Assembly (NCBI GenBank): GCA_933228895.1 | Contig: OW121849.1 | Span: 41,014,354-41,078,353, forward strand | From: Platycnemis pennipes | Lineage: Eukaryota > Arthropoda > Insecta > Odonata > Platycnemididae | Direction: 5' to 3' | Length of the DNA: 64,000 nucleotides | Part shown: positions 46,335 through 55,800 of the stretch, in pieces | Layout: every line of letters starts with the position of its first letter | Position numbering within the stretch: position 1 is the first letter of the stretch | Notes under the pieces: model-generated | Told to the model about the DNA's origin: nothing | What the model saw: only the letters and a program-made list of their open reading frames with translations | Databases searched by the model: none | Translations under genes and position numbers: made by a program

Positions 46335-46505
46335 TATCCATATCATAGTAGGGAAAGTTACCAAAAAAATAAATGATTAATTAAAGTTAATATCTGTAAA
46401 ATGTAACTAGTTAAAGTTAAAAGTTACTTTTTTGAAAAAGAAAGTGACTAAAGTTAAAGTAAAATAAAGGTACTTTTACATCAAAAGTTAATTTTTCAGT
46501 TACTT
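46335..46505. repeat. Degenerate AAAGTTA-rich simple repeat
   Basis: Words of the type AAAGTTA, GTTAAAGTTA and AAAGTTACTTTT occur about ten times, with some in inverted orientation (TAACTTTT). This low-complexity region precedes a LINE copy. Confidence 0.55.
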
Positions 46506-46617
46506 TGGCAAATTGGATACTTAATAAAGGCCTTGTTAGTTTTTTGCTCAGAAAAACAAAGCAAACGCTGAAAACTGCCATTATAGTTTCTTCTATCCGT
46601 ATCAAAGCAATAATGAA

Positions 46618-47278
46618 TTAACAAAATTGGAATCCATTAAATATCTTGGAATAAGGCTGACACATGATCTTTCCTGGGGTAAACACATGCGTGAAATAAT
46701 GGGGCAATCTAATCGTAAACTGGGATTCATCACAAGAGTTTTGGGTAAATGTGACGATCATGTACGAGAAATCAGCTACGTTTCCCTTATTAGACCTCAT
46801 TTGGAATATGCTGCCAGTGTATGGGATCCCTACGAAATCGGTCTAAATAATGAACTTGAACGTGTGTAGCGAAGATCGGCAAGATTTGTGAAGGACGATA
46901 ACCATACTAGCGTAACGGGTCTATTAAATGAATTAAAATGGGAATCATTGTCAGATCGCCGGTTGAAATTTAGACTTAATCTCTTGCATAAATTCCAAGA
47001 TAATATTTACAGTGATGACGTTTACAGACTGGACCATGATTACAAATTTAGAGAAATTGATTGCCGAACTGACAGATTCAAAGTGTTCTTTTTTCCTCGT
47101 ACAATTAGGGATATGAATAGCGGTAAATACATCCAATACGAGTAAATCAATCCATAGCATAGGTAGCTGAATGTTGGCATAAGGACTTGAAGGTAACCCA
47201 ACAGCATGTTTTTGCATGCTTACTTTGCTACTTTTATCTTTCTAAATAGTGAAGTTTAGACTAATATATTAATATTTA
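46618..47278 (+). pseudogene. CR1/L2-like LINE copy, longest coding remnant
   Basis: The longest copy in the window. It starts at KLESIKYLGIRLTHDLSW and continues through GKHMREIMGQSNRKLGF, SLIRPHLEYAASVWDPYEIG and LNNELERV. A TAG stop interrupts it at 46867-46869. It goes on as RRSARFVKDDNHTSVTGLLN, SDRRLKFRLNLLHKFQ, CRTDRFKVFFFPRTIRDMN and a terminal YIQYE stop near 47145. A deletion shortens the SDDV...YRLDHDYKF segment. The untranslated region follows to about 47275, but the CCCTGCCACAC tail is absent. YLG...L.W...H and RPHLEYA are hallmark blocks of this LINE group. It serves as the reference for the other fragments. Confidence 0.9.
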
Positions 47279-47454
47279 AATTTAGGGTGAGTGAATTGGT
47301 ATAGGTAGAATTTTTTGTAAGTGCAGAAAGGGTAAAAAGCAAGAGAAACGACGTCGACGAGATTCACAGTTCTAACGTCCCATACGACAACCGGAGCACT
47401 GACCTCCTCGTGCTTTCCTCGCAACACTCGAGCAGGAACTAGATATACCACAAT

Positions 47455-47545
47455 CTCACAGTGCTCGGATTTGAACCCGAGCCTTCTTGAAGGGGAGCAA
47501 GTTTTCTATCTATCACATCAACTCGATTCTCGGAACACAGACATA
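47455..47545 (-). repeat. tRNA-like pol III sequence (SINE-like)
   Basis: On the minus strand GGGTTCAAATCCGAGC is a strong B-box match, preceded about 40 bases upstream by TTGATGTGATAGATAG, a weak A-box-like segment. It probably comes from a tRNA-derived SINE; no intact tRNA can be folded confidently. Confidence 0.45.
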
Positions 47546-48484
47546 TTGGTCGATTTGACATTGTGTTGAAATCATTTTTAATTTCTACAAGCAACGTTAG
47601 GCAACGTATATGCGTGATTAGACGATGTGTGCGGCTCTTCCGGTCAATAGAAAACAACGTATTTCAAAGGTACAGATTATTCTTTGATAAAAAGAGAAAT
47701 TTTACGTGGGTTAATTCTCTCACGGGTTCCTAAGGGCAGAGAAACAGAGAAGAGCGAGGTGACCAAGAGAGCGACAATGCCCAAATCAAGCTTTTCACTC
47801 GTTTAAGCCGTTACATTTATGAGGGTTGGAGACGTGAACGGTAGTTCTGCACGGACAACAGCAAATATATTTATGCACTGGCTGAGTAACGCTCATAGTG
47901 ACGTAACTCTTGCATCGTGCGAGAAAAATTTAAAATGAACGAGCATTAGAACTCTTAAATTTATATTGTTTAGATTGAAAGGAGAAAAGTATGTACATTT
48001 GAAGGAGTTTCTTTTAGTTTAGATAACGTGATAATAAATTTTGTTTGTTTTAGTATATCTACAGCAATGTTTGAAAAGATCAGTCCACCATCACAATAAG
48101 TCCACCATCACAATAAGTCCACCAACAAAGAGAAAGTAGTCGATCCTCTACCACGAAGTTCATTTGCATTGCTGAGTATATGTGGCTTTAGGCAGAAGAA
48201 ATGACAAACAAATGTTACTGGAATTAATATTACAAATCAAATGGAGCAAATTTTAAATTTTGGGATCGAGCATTTCTAGGAAATAAGAGAGATGTGATAT
48301 ATTAGGATTTGCCTCGATGTAAACTGCTCAACCAGCCAGCTGTGCTGACTTCTTGGAAATTACTGATTTTTATCGAATTTAAATGTAAATGGGACCCTTA
48401 ACTGGCCTTAACAAATTACATGAGGCGTATGCACTATAACTTGTATGTATGTAGCAGTAGCATTGTACATATTAGTTGCATGTC
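47546..48484. other. Mostly unrecognised; short tandem repeat
   Basis: AAGTCCACCATCACAAT repeats about 2.5 times at 48081-48125. Otherwise nothing is recognised. Confidence 0.45.
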
Positions 48485-48572
48485 GATAGTGCGTTTTTGG
48501 TGACCTTCACTCCTGGCACTTACCCTCGTGATGGGTCACAGGCGTCGCAGGGTGTTGCATAGAAATAGATTC
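48485..48572 (+). mobile_element. Solo LINE 3' tail, diverged
   Basis: TTTTGGTGACCTTCACTCC, TGGCACTTACCC, GTCGCAGGGTGTTGCATAG and AAATAGATT match the main family's tail with many substitutions. Confidence 0.5.
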
Positions 48573-48626
48573 ATTTAGCAGGTAAAATTAACCAGTGGCA
48601 CTCTAGTAAGCAAGCTAGCCTATTAT

Positions 48627-48810
48627 GACAGGGGAAAAATAACAATGCATATTCCACTCGCAAATTTATTGACGGTACTACCAGTTTCAGCGCTACTGCG
48701 GCATCATCAGGTACCTGTATCAGTACCTGATGATGGCGCAGAAGCGCTGAAACTGTTAGTTCCGTCAATAAATTTGCGAGTGGAATATACATTGTTATTT
48801 TTTGTCTGTC
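48627..48810. mobile_element. Foldback element, family A, most hammerhead-like
   Basis: Arms of about 85 bases (48627-48713 and 48727-48810) pair nearly perfectly and are separated by a short centre that also repeats GTACCTGAT. The right arm has CTGATGA (48727-48733), T, GGCGC-AGAA-GCGCT (48735-48748) and GAA (48749-48751). ACT-GTT-AGT (48752-48760) and T (48761) follow. The left arm carries the same order on the minus strand. No target duplication was found. It lies between two LINE fragments. Confidence 0.85.
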
Positions 48811-48837
48811 ACTACGGATTTCCACATAGTTAGGCCT

Positions 48838-49296
48838 GAATCCTTCGGACTTAAATGGGAATATTTATCAGACCGAAGGTTAAAATATTAAACTAATCGC
48901 TTGTGTAGATTTCAAGACCATAATTTTACAGATGACATTACAAATGTTTTGCGAACTCGTACTAACTATTGTATACCGGACAATATACATAAAATTGATC
49001 ACCAAACTGACAGATTTAATAAGTCTTTCTTTCTTCAATTTATTAAGGATATAAATAGCCATGATTATATTCAATGATATATACAAAGAGTTAATCGAAA
49101 TGTAGCGCATATTGTCACATCTCTGTATAAATACTTAAGCTAACTCATCTAACAACACGATTATGAATGCTTGCTCTCATCCTTAAGTCGTACTTTAATT
49201 GCTACAGTTCGAATAAAATGTAGCTTTTAGCATAATAGGCAGTGACTTGCCACACGCATTTATGATGACTTAGAGAGTATTATGTAGACGTAGATG
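48838..49296 (+). mobile_element. CR1/L2-like LINE copy, 5'-truncated and diverged
   Basis: Starts at LKWEYLSDRRLKY, passes FQDHNFTDDITNVLRT and HQTDRFNKSFFLQFIKDIN, then the untranslated region, and ends in CTTGCCACACGCA, GACTTAGAGAGTATTATG and TAGACGTAGATG. It is more diverged than other copies. Confidence 0.75.
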
Positions 49297-49984
49297 TAAT
49301 TCGTCGAAGACAAGGCGAGAAAAATAGTCATGTTTATCATCCCATTGCAGAAAAGTGATATTCCCAGAATCAGTGTAACATGTGGTGATCTATACTTTGC
49401 GATGATGTGACGTAATGAATTCTTACCCACGTGAATTACAGCCTTGCTCAAGAAATGCTGTCAATTCGGCTGTTTTAGATCCAACGTAAAATAAGTGATA
49501 TTTCCTGCATAACTCTGGATGCAGACAGATAGTATGATTTTATATTTTCAGTGGAAGTGAAAAAAAAAGGTTCAGTTTTACTCTGACCAAATTTTTGGAA
49601 ATAAAATAATGTATTGATTCAGTATATGTTTAAAAAACGTCCTTGGTTCTCAATTCACATAAAATCATAATGATTCTCGCGCTACAATTCACACAATCTC
49701 ATTGAAGGGAGAAGTTGAATGAGCTGGCTCGGCTAAGTTATACATAACGTTGATTATAGAATGTTACCCGATGATCATCTTGGTCATGGTTCAAATACTG
49801 CAGTATTCACCATAATGTTCAACAAGTCTCCAGAAGTTTGAGCTAAAGAACGATTACAAAGCACAACGGGGGTGAAATTTCGTCATTAGGGTATGGAGGT
49901 CGTATTATTTGATGGTGTTACTTGTGGTTTCCTAGAAAGATGTGCGAATAAATCATTTATCTCGGGTTGAAATGACCGAAGGGA
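49297..49984. other. No recognised feature
   Basis: AT-rich spacer with no recognised gene or repeat. Confidence 0.4.
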
Positions 49985-49989
49985 ATTTC

Positions 49990-50065
49990 GCTTAATTTGA
50001 TCACAAGGCCTCGGGACTTGAGCACAGTGCTCTACGCTCTACCCATTAGGTTTCTATGATTCAAA
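49990..50065 (-). repeat. tRNA-like pol III sequence
   Basis: The minus strand reads AACCTAATGGGTAGAGCG then GAGCACTGTGCTCAAGTCCC, like the D-arm/A-box and T-arm/B-box parts of a tRNA with a shortened middle. It is probably a tRNA-derived SINE fragment. Confidence 0.45.
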
Positions 50066-50289
50066 TACTAGTAATAAAAACTGTTTATATAATTCACGTT
50101 TATATTTGTGAGACAGTCATAGTAGTAGTTAAGAAGATCAATATACGACAAACATTTCACAGATATTCATAAATTTAAAATATTTCATCGAGAGTCAGAA
50201 ATAAAAAGATTGAAATCGGGGGTGTTGGATGCTACTAGCACTTTACCCCCACCCAAAGGGATCGGAATTGAATCCCGGTACAGGTATTA

Positions 50290-50405
50290 GTGGTATATTG
50301 GTTTCCCTCCTGGTATTGGTGGTATATTGGTCCATACTGCATGGCTGTGTGGTGAGCACATCAACTTGGGAGCTTCGTCTGGGACGGAGCTCCCAAGTTG
50401 ATGGG
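50290..50405. repeat. Direct repeat and near-perfect 21-bp hairpin
   Basis: GGTATTRGTGGTATATTGG occurs twice (about 50282-50301 and 50311-50330). It is followed by a hairpin at 50357-50401 whose 21-base arms (CATCAACTTGGGAGCTTCGTC and complement) differ at one base around a 3-base loop. Confidence 0.7.
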
Positions 50406-50419
50406 ACGTTAAACTTTGC

Positions 50420-50925
50420 ACGTAATGGCACCTATCGCTTACAAGAGCCTGTTTCCGACGCCGTGTTTCTCTCCGCTCTTCCTCTGTTTCCTCAACAAGT
50501 CCTCTACTCAACGTCCTTCCTATCCTTAACGGCGCAAATGACCTCAGCTATTGGTCGACTTCCCTGAGCGACGGCCAGCACATAAAGACGCACCGATTAC
50601 ACAACTTGGCGACCACCTGCACAGCAAAGCGAGCAAGGTACCAAGGCATAAGGGACACTGCCGGGTTAGGAAGGCAAATAGAGAAAACTCGCTGAAAATT
50701 TCGAGGTGCCAAGCCGTTTGAAGGCTCCGCTGGTCTTCAACTCAGAGTCATCGACCCCATCCGATCTCTGCCGCGCCGCGAGTGAGCTCTTTTAAGCAGC
50801 CGGGTGCCCCCTGAAACCTCTCTCCCACCCCCTTCCTCCCTCCCCGATGACCCATTCAATGCCCGCAAACTGACAAATGGTGACGTAACCCGGTGGGCGG
50901 AGAGGGGACGCTTGACATCTACATA
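50420..50925. other. GC-moderate block
   Basis: Higher GC, with C-rich sequence at about 50815-50850. Frames on both strands overlap and are not recognised. Confidence 0.25.
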
Positions 50926-52063
50926 TCACCTTGCGAATCGCAGCAAGAGGAAGTTTGGCATTGGCTGATGGGTCACCAACAATGGAAACAGGGTTAGGAG
51001 GAAAACAAACAAACATTCAGCAAACAAGGTTAGGCGGGAACAGGTTAAGGAAAAACACGGAAAGAAATGCATGAACAGAGAGATTTAAAATTTTGGGTTG
51101 TATTGTGTTTGTGGCATAAAATAGGGTTGATGCAGGAATAAAGGCGTGTTAGATGTCGTAAATAGATTTGCTAAGATCTGCAGCTGCATCGAGGATAATG
51201 AAATCTCTCTCGGTCCAAGAGGCCGAGGACTCGTAATTGATATTAGATGAGTTCCAATGCCAGAGCTATGCGTATGGAATTAATTAAAATTATATGAAAA
51301 TTAATGCGAACGAATTCTTCGAAACATAAAAGGTCAAATTAACTTTAAAACCAGAAATACAAGCAGGTGTAGGAATTCAGCCACTAGGATAGAATGTTGG
51401 AGGAAAATGAGTAGCGCACCTGTGAAGTTCGAAGGAGAATCACCTTGACATTGACGACAGAGCCGTTGAGTGGAAATGTTTAGAAAAAACTGATTAGGAA
51501 CTTCATGCGGAATAGGTATGGCATTCTATCTTCGTGATACGATGTTATTAGCAAATTCTGTCTTGGTGGTATGGATTCAAATAGATCTACTACCAATCTA
51601 TATCCAGCTTCGTAAGTTTGATAACCAAGCAATAATTTTTTGACTTTCGCAGGATGTTTAGGAAATCACTATTTTTCTTTTCCTGAATCAGATATCCTCT
51701 CTGCAGCATGCGTATAATGAGTACTCTTCAAAAAAATTTCACATCCTCTTCTTTTTTTCTTAAAACTCATTTTACTATTCGTTTTCTGGATCTTAGAACT
51801 TTTAAAATATTAGGGTAATATTCAACCACGGGAATTTATTTTATAGTGGATGTTTCTAAGTGAGGAAATATATATGTGCCACATTTAAAATGAAGTGTAG
51901 GAGTTAGTTTGTTAAATTGGGTTTATATCCAGATAGTCGTACTGGTAAATTCAAAATGTAATTTTTCCCCCGCAATAGGCATAAGAGAACACAAAATGCA
52001 GCATAGCAAAGGGATAGGCAGGGGAAATATTTTAGAATAGTCAGTAGTGCATGATTGTATGTA
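50926..52063. other. No recognised feature
   Basis: Ordinary to AT-rich sequence with no gene or repeat recognised. Confidence 0.4.
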
Positions 52064-52195
52064 ATCTACATCTACATGTACATAATACCCTGCAAGCCAC
52101 CACAAAGGTATGTGGCAGGGGGTGATTTCTCACCAAACATGCACTACATATCATGCATAAAAAAGGAATAGTATTAATATACTAGTCATAACTTC
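52064..52195 (-). mobile_element. LINE 3' end
   Basis: ATCTACATCTACATGTACATA, then CTGCAAGCCACCACAAAGG, GTGGCAGGGGGTGA and ACCAAACATGCACTACATAT form a well-preserved antisense tail. It is truncated within the untranslated region. Confidence 0.8.
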
Positions 52196-52314
52196 ACTAT
52201 TTAATCCCTTAATCCTTTAATACCGTTATAATCCTTAGTACGAATAGGTATGTATAATATAGTATAGTATAATAAGTATGAATTAGGTTTGATCAGAGAA
52301 CTAGACTGTGCAGC

Positions 52315-52612
52315 GTACATCTACATCTCATCTACGAATACCCTGCAAGCCACCATAAAGGTGTGTGGCAGGGGGTGAACTCTCACCAGACATGCACTAT
52401 TATTCATGCATAAAATTTGTAATTAAAAATTAAAATAGCAAAGCATACATGCAAAGTATGCTGTTAGTTGGGTTAGCTTTAAGTCCTTATACCAACATGC
52501 AGCTACCAATGTTATCCATTGCTGCACTCGTATTGAATATATTTACCGTTATTTATATACCTAATTGTACGAGGAAAAAAGGACATTTTGAATCTGTCAG
52601 TTCGGTTATCTA
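52315..52612 (-). mobile_element. CR1/L2-like LINE copy, 5'-truncated
   Basis: Well-preserved antisense tail followed by the AGCAAAGCATACATGCAAAG untranslated part and the start of the coding remnant (GAATCTGTCAGTTCGG), where it breaks off. It has the same orientation as the tail 250 bases upstream. Confidence 0.8.
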
Positions 52613-52929
52613 CTAGTCTGTAAAAAAAGCAAAACACCCGAGTTTGAGGAGCTCTATCGTTTAAACGAAGCGATCAGTTTCAATGCAACAAAAAGCATAC
52701 AAAAGAGAGTTTATTTCTACGTTGGATCATTTACTTTAAAAAATCTTAGGCTCAATAGTATTTCCTGTATTTAATTTTATCTCAAAAAAGTACCCGTTTT
52801 TTGCGCGTAAAATCAGGTTGTCCAAATTTGAGCGCTTGGTATTCCCGTAGTTTTCGTTCCAATAACTTGCGATTTTGATATAAGGAATCCAAATCTAGTA
52901 GTAACAGTTTTTAGAAAACAAATAGTTTA

Positions 52930-53236
52930 TACCACTAAAATGTCCCTCGCACAATTAGAGATACGAATAACGGTAAATATGTCCTATCGGAGAGTAGCAA
53001 TGAATAGCATTGGTAGCTGCATGTTGGTATGAGTACTTAAAGCTAACCCTACTAACAGAATGTTTTTGCATGTTTGCTTAGCAATTTGTATCTTTTTTAA
53101 ATAGTGTAGTTCTGACTACTATATTAATACTATTCCTTTTTTATGCATTATATGTAGTGCATGTTTGGTGAGCAATCACCCCCTGCCACACACCCTTGTG
53201 GTGGCTTGCAGGGTATTATGTAGATGTAGATGTAGA
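52930..53236 (+). mobile_element. CR1/L2-like LINE copy, 5'-truncated
   Basis: Starts at AAAATGTCCCTCGCACAATT, near the end of the coding region, and runs through the untranslated region to a complete tail ending in TATGTAGATGTAGATGTAG. It is opposite in direction to the two copies upstream. Confidence 0.85.
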
Positions 53237-53321
53237 CTTCTGAGCCTGTATACCTGTGTATGGATCCCGGGATAATTGCAAGGTCCCCGCTGTGTTGGAT
53301 CGGAAAAGGTAGGAGCTGAGT

Positions 53322-53668
53322 GTGTGTGTATACCTGCGAGAACTATCTCAATTATCAACTTCTCAAATGTGCTCCCTACAAAGGCGAAGAGAGAGTCTCT
53401 TGGTACTCAGATTAGTATACGCGAATGGCAGTGAATTCTGCCGTCTCGAAAGGGTTAAAACTTTCCTCCGGGAATGCAAATTTTCAAATCCCAAAATATA
53501 TCGGTTCCTTTCGCTTCGTCGTGATTTTCTTCTAAAGCGAAGGGCTAAAAATATCTATAACAAAATGTAAATTTTGGATTTGTGGTGCTCTTCATCCCCT
53601 GCCACACACCCTCGAGGTAGCTTGCAGGGTAGCTTGCGTGTAGACGTAGATGTAGACAATATTTATTG
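53322..53668 (+). pseudogene. Open frame joined to a LINE 3' tail (possible third LINE type)
   Basis: The 82-codon frame 53322-53570 has a protein-like C-terminal half (SLQRRRESLLVLRLVY, RVKTFLRECKFSNPKIYRFL, LRRDFLLKRRAKNIYNKM). About 25 bases after its stop come CATCCCCTGCCACACACCC, GTAGCTTGCAGGGTAGCTTG and TAGACGTAGATGTAGAC, the same tail as the main LINE family. This could be the end of a different LINE protein using the same tail, or a chance junction. I do not recognise the protein. Confidence 0.4.
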
Positions 53669-53684
53669 AGTATCTGTAGACGCA

Positions 53685-54240
53685 TCGTGTGCAACAAAGA
53701 TCGGCAATATTTGTAAAGGGATGGTACGATAACTATATTAGCGTAACCAGTCTATTAAATAAATTAAATTGGAAATCATTGTCATATTGCAGGTTGAAAT
53801 TTAGACTTAATCTCTTAAACAAATTCCAAGACCATATTTTCAGTGATGATGTGAAAAATATTTTTCGAACCCCAACTTACTATGGTAGACCTGGACCATA
53901 ATCACAAAATTAGAGAAATTGATTGCCGAACTGACAGATTCAAAATGTCCTTTTTCCCTCGTACAATTAGGGATATGAATAACGGTAAATATATCCAGTA
54001 TGAGTGTAGCAATGGATAACATTGGTAGCTGCAGGTTGGCTTTAGGACTTAAAGCTAATCCAACTAACAGCATGTTTTTGCATGTATGCTTTGCTATTTT
54101 TTCTTTTTTAAATAGTGGAGTTTAGAGGAGTATATATATACTAATCCTCTTTAATGCATGATGTGTAGTGCATGTTTGGTGAGAATTCACCCCCTGCCAC
54201 ACACCTTTATGGTGGCTTGCAGGGTATTATGTAGATGTAT
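53685..54240 (+). mobile_element. CR1/L2-like LINE copy, 5'-truncated
   Basis: Starts at the CAACAAAGATCGGCAATATT segment (RRSARFVK equivalent) and passes SVTSLLNKLNWKSLSYCRLK, FRLNLLNKFQDHIFSDDVKN, CRTDRFKMSFFPRTIRDMNN and YIQYE, where a stop ends the protein. It then runs through the whole untranslated region to a complete tail at 54190-54240. One extra base near 53890 shifts the frame. It is the best representative of the 3' half of this family. Confidence 0.9.
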
Positions 54241-54244
54241 CGCT

Positions 54245-54560
54245 CGAATTGTACCTTCATTGTGGAACCTGCAATTGTACGCTGGTATTTATTTGTATTT
54301 CAACTGACGATTTTATAATGATTCACAACTTCTATTACTTTTAATATTTGTAATACTTTTGATACTTTGATAAACAGTGGAGTGTGGTAGTTCAGGAATT
54401 TCAAGTACATATTTCTTTTTTTTTGCACTCACATCTAAATTTATTTCGTTTTGAATCAATGTTTGCCAACAGTTCTTTGATTACGACGAAAAAACACAAT
54501 ATTCCTTCGTTGTAGTATTTTTACATGAGCATCTGTCCCGGTGCTTAACATCTCTGTTCT
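54245..54560. other. No recognised feature
   Basis: AT-rich spacer between a LINE end and a GC-rich minisatellite. Confidence 0.4.
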
Positions 54561-54562
54561 CC

Positions 54563-54697
54563 GCGCCGAAATGGACCTGCGCCGAGGTGGCTTGCGCCGA
54601 GGTGGGCCTGCGCCGAGATGGGCCTGCGCCGAAGTGGCTTGCGCCGAAACGGCCGCGCCGAAGTGGCCGCGCCGAAGTGGCCGCGCCGAAGTGTCCC
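54563..54697. repeat. GC-rich minisatellite, 14-16 bp unit, nine copies
   Basis: The unit is GCGCCGAAGTGGCC with variants GCGCCGAGGTGGCTT and GCGCCGAGATGGGCCT. Unit lengths are 16, 15, 16, 16, 15, then 14 bases, so the array changes reading frame along its length. It sits alone in AT-rich flanks. Overlapping frames of about 90-105 codons across it on both strands are a by-product of the repeat. Confidence 0.85.
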
Positions 54698-54699
54698 AT

Positions 54700-55745
54700 T
54701 CCCTTAATGATTGCCGGATTGTGACACATACGAGTTGGGTTCCGTTGGAGCCTGGATTTGCATCTACCCAGTACAACTACCGTTTTCACGGTGATTGTAC
54801 TGGTTAGGTGAAAATTGGATCGAATTTATTTAGCGACTGCATGCAACTGGCCTATTCCGAGGACCCCTCCTTCCGAGATTGTAATAATACTGGCAATAAT
54901 AAAAATATAATTCTAAAATACTGATCATTATTGAAATGCATGCAAAAAGCATTCCTTGCATGTACATTTCAATATCTACACAATATGAGCAACCCTGTTT
55001 ACGGCATCGCTTTTGAACTTTTTTAGCATCATTGCAATGACATCAATGAAGATCCCACGGATACGTAATGAGACATTATGATCCATTGGGATTTGAATTT
55101 TATTCCCTACTCTTTGTAATACTATCTTAAATCTCAAGCTATCTCCAACGACGACAATTTAGAAAGCGTTACATCACTTCTCTTCATGTCCCAGGTCGGT
55201 TCAGATGCACCAACCCGTAAAGAAGTGAAAAAAAAAACATTCACAATTTGGACACCACAGAAGCATTCATTTAAATACTCCTAATTTTAACCAAATGTAA
55301 TCCTTCTAAATCCGTGAGTAGCGCTATCAGTCAGCACGTATCTTTGTGCGGAAAAATATGGCTGACCTTGCTGCAGGAATGACCTATAACCTTCAGTACC
55401 TTCCTATATCCTCGCGAAAAGCACAAGCCCATTTACGGCATAACTCTTTGACAAACTGTTTAAGTGTCAACGATGTTTTCATTTCGGAGACGAGAATGGC
55501 AAACACCTTAGCAACGCTCGGAAAAGAACCGAAAAAACAGCAAATTTCAACGTAAATTACAAATTCCCCGGAAATATCGAGAACAAAGTGTAAATCGGTT
55601 AAGAGAATAAGAAAGTTTAAACATTTTCCCATTAAATACAGAAAGAATGAAAGAAATCGATTAATATCGAGTTATTTTACTGAGCGAAAGAAAAAACTCT
55701 TGCGCTACCATGAATTGAAAAAGTCAATTCAAACCAATGTAAACA
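54700..55745. other. No recognised feature
   Basis: AT-rich with short unassigned frames (for example 55346-55555). Nothing recognised. Confidence 0.4.
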
Positions 55746-55749
55746 CATA

Positions 55750-55800
55750 ATTGGCGCCAGGAATCGAACCCGGACCCTGAGATTTTTTTATATAGCCTAT
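55750..55800 (-). repeat. Lone B-box-like sequence
   Basis: The minus strand reads GTCCGGGTTCGATTCCTGGCG, a perfect pol III B box, but no A box is seen upstream. It is probably a SINE or tRNA fragment. Confidence 0.35.

Noticed and set aside
48627..48810. Calling an active hammerhead ribozyme as an annotated RNA gene
   Set aside because: The core bases fit, but stem I does not form next to the core in this copy and the other families have core substitutions, so it is reported only as a finding.
54456..54807. Frames of 88-106 codons on both strands with repeated Arg/Ala/Gly patterns
   Set aside because: They are translations of the 14-16 bp minisatellite, whose unit length changes would shift any real frame.
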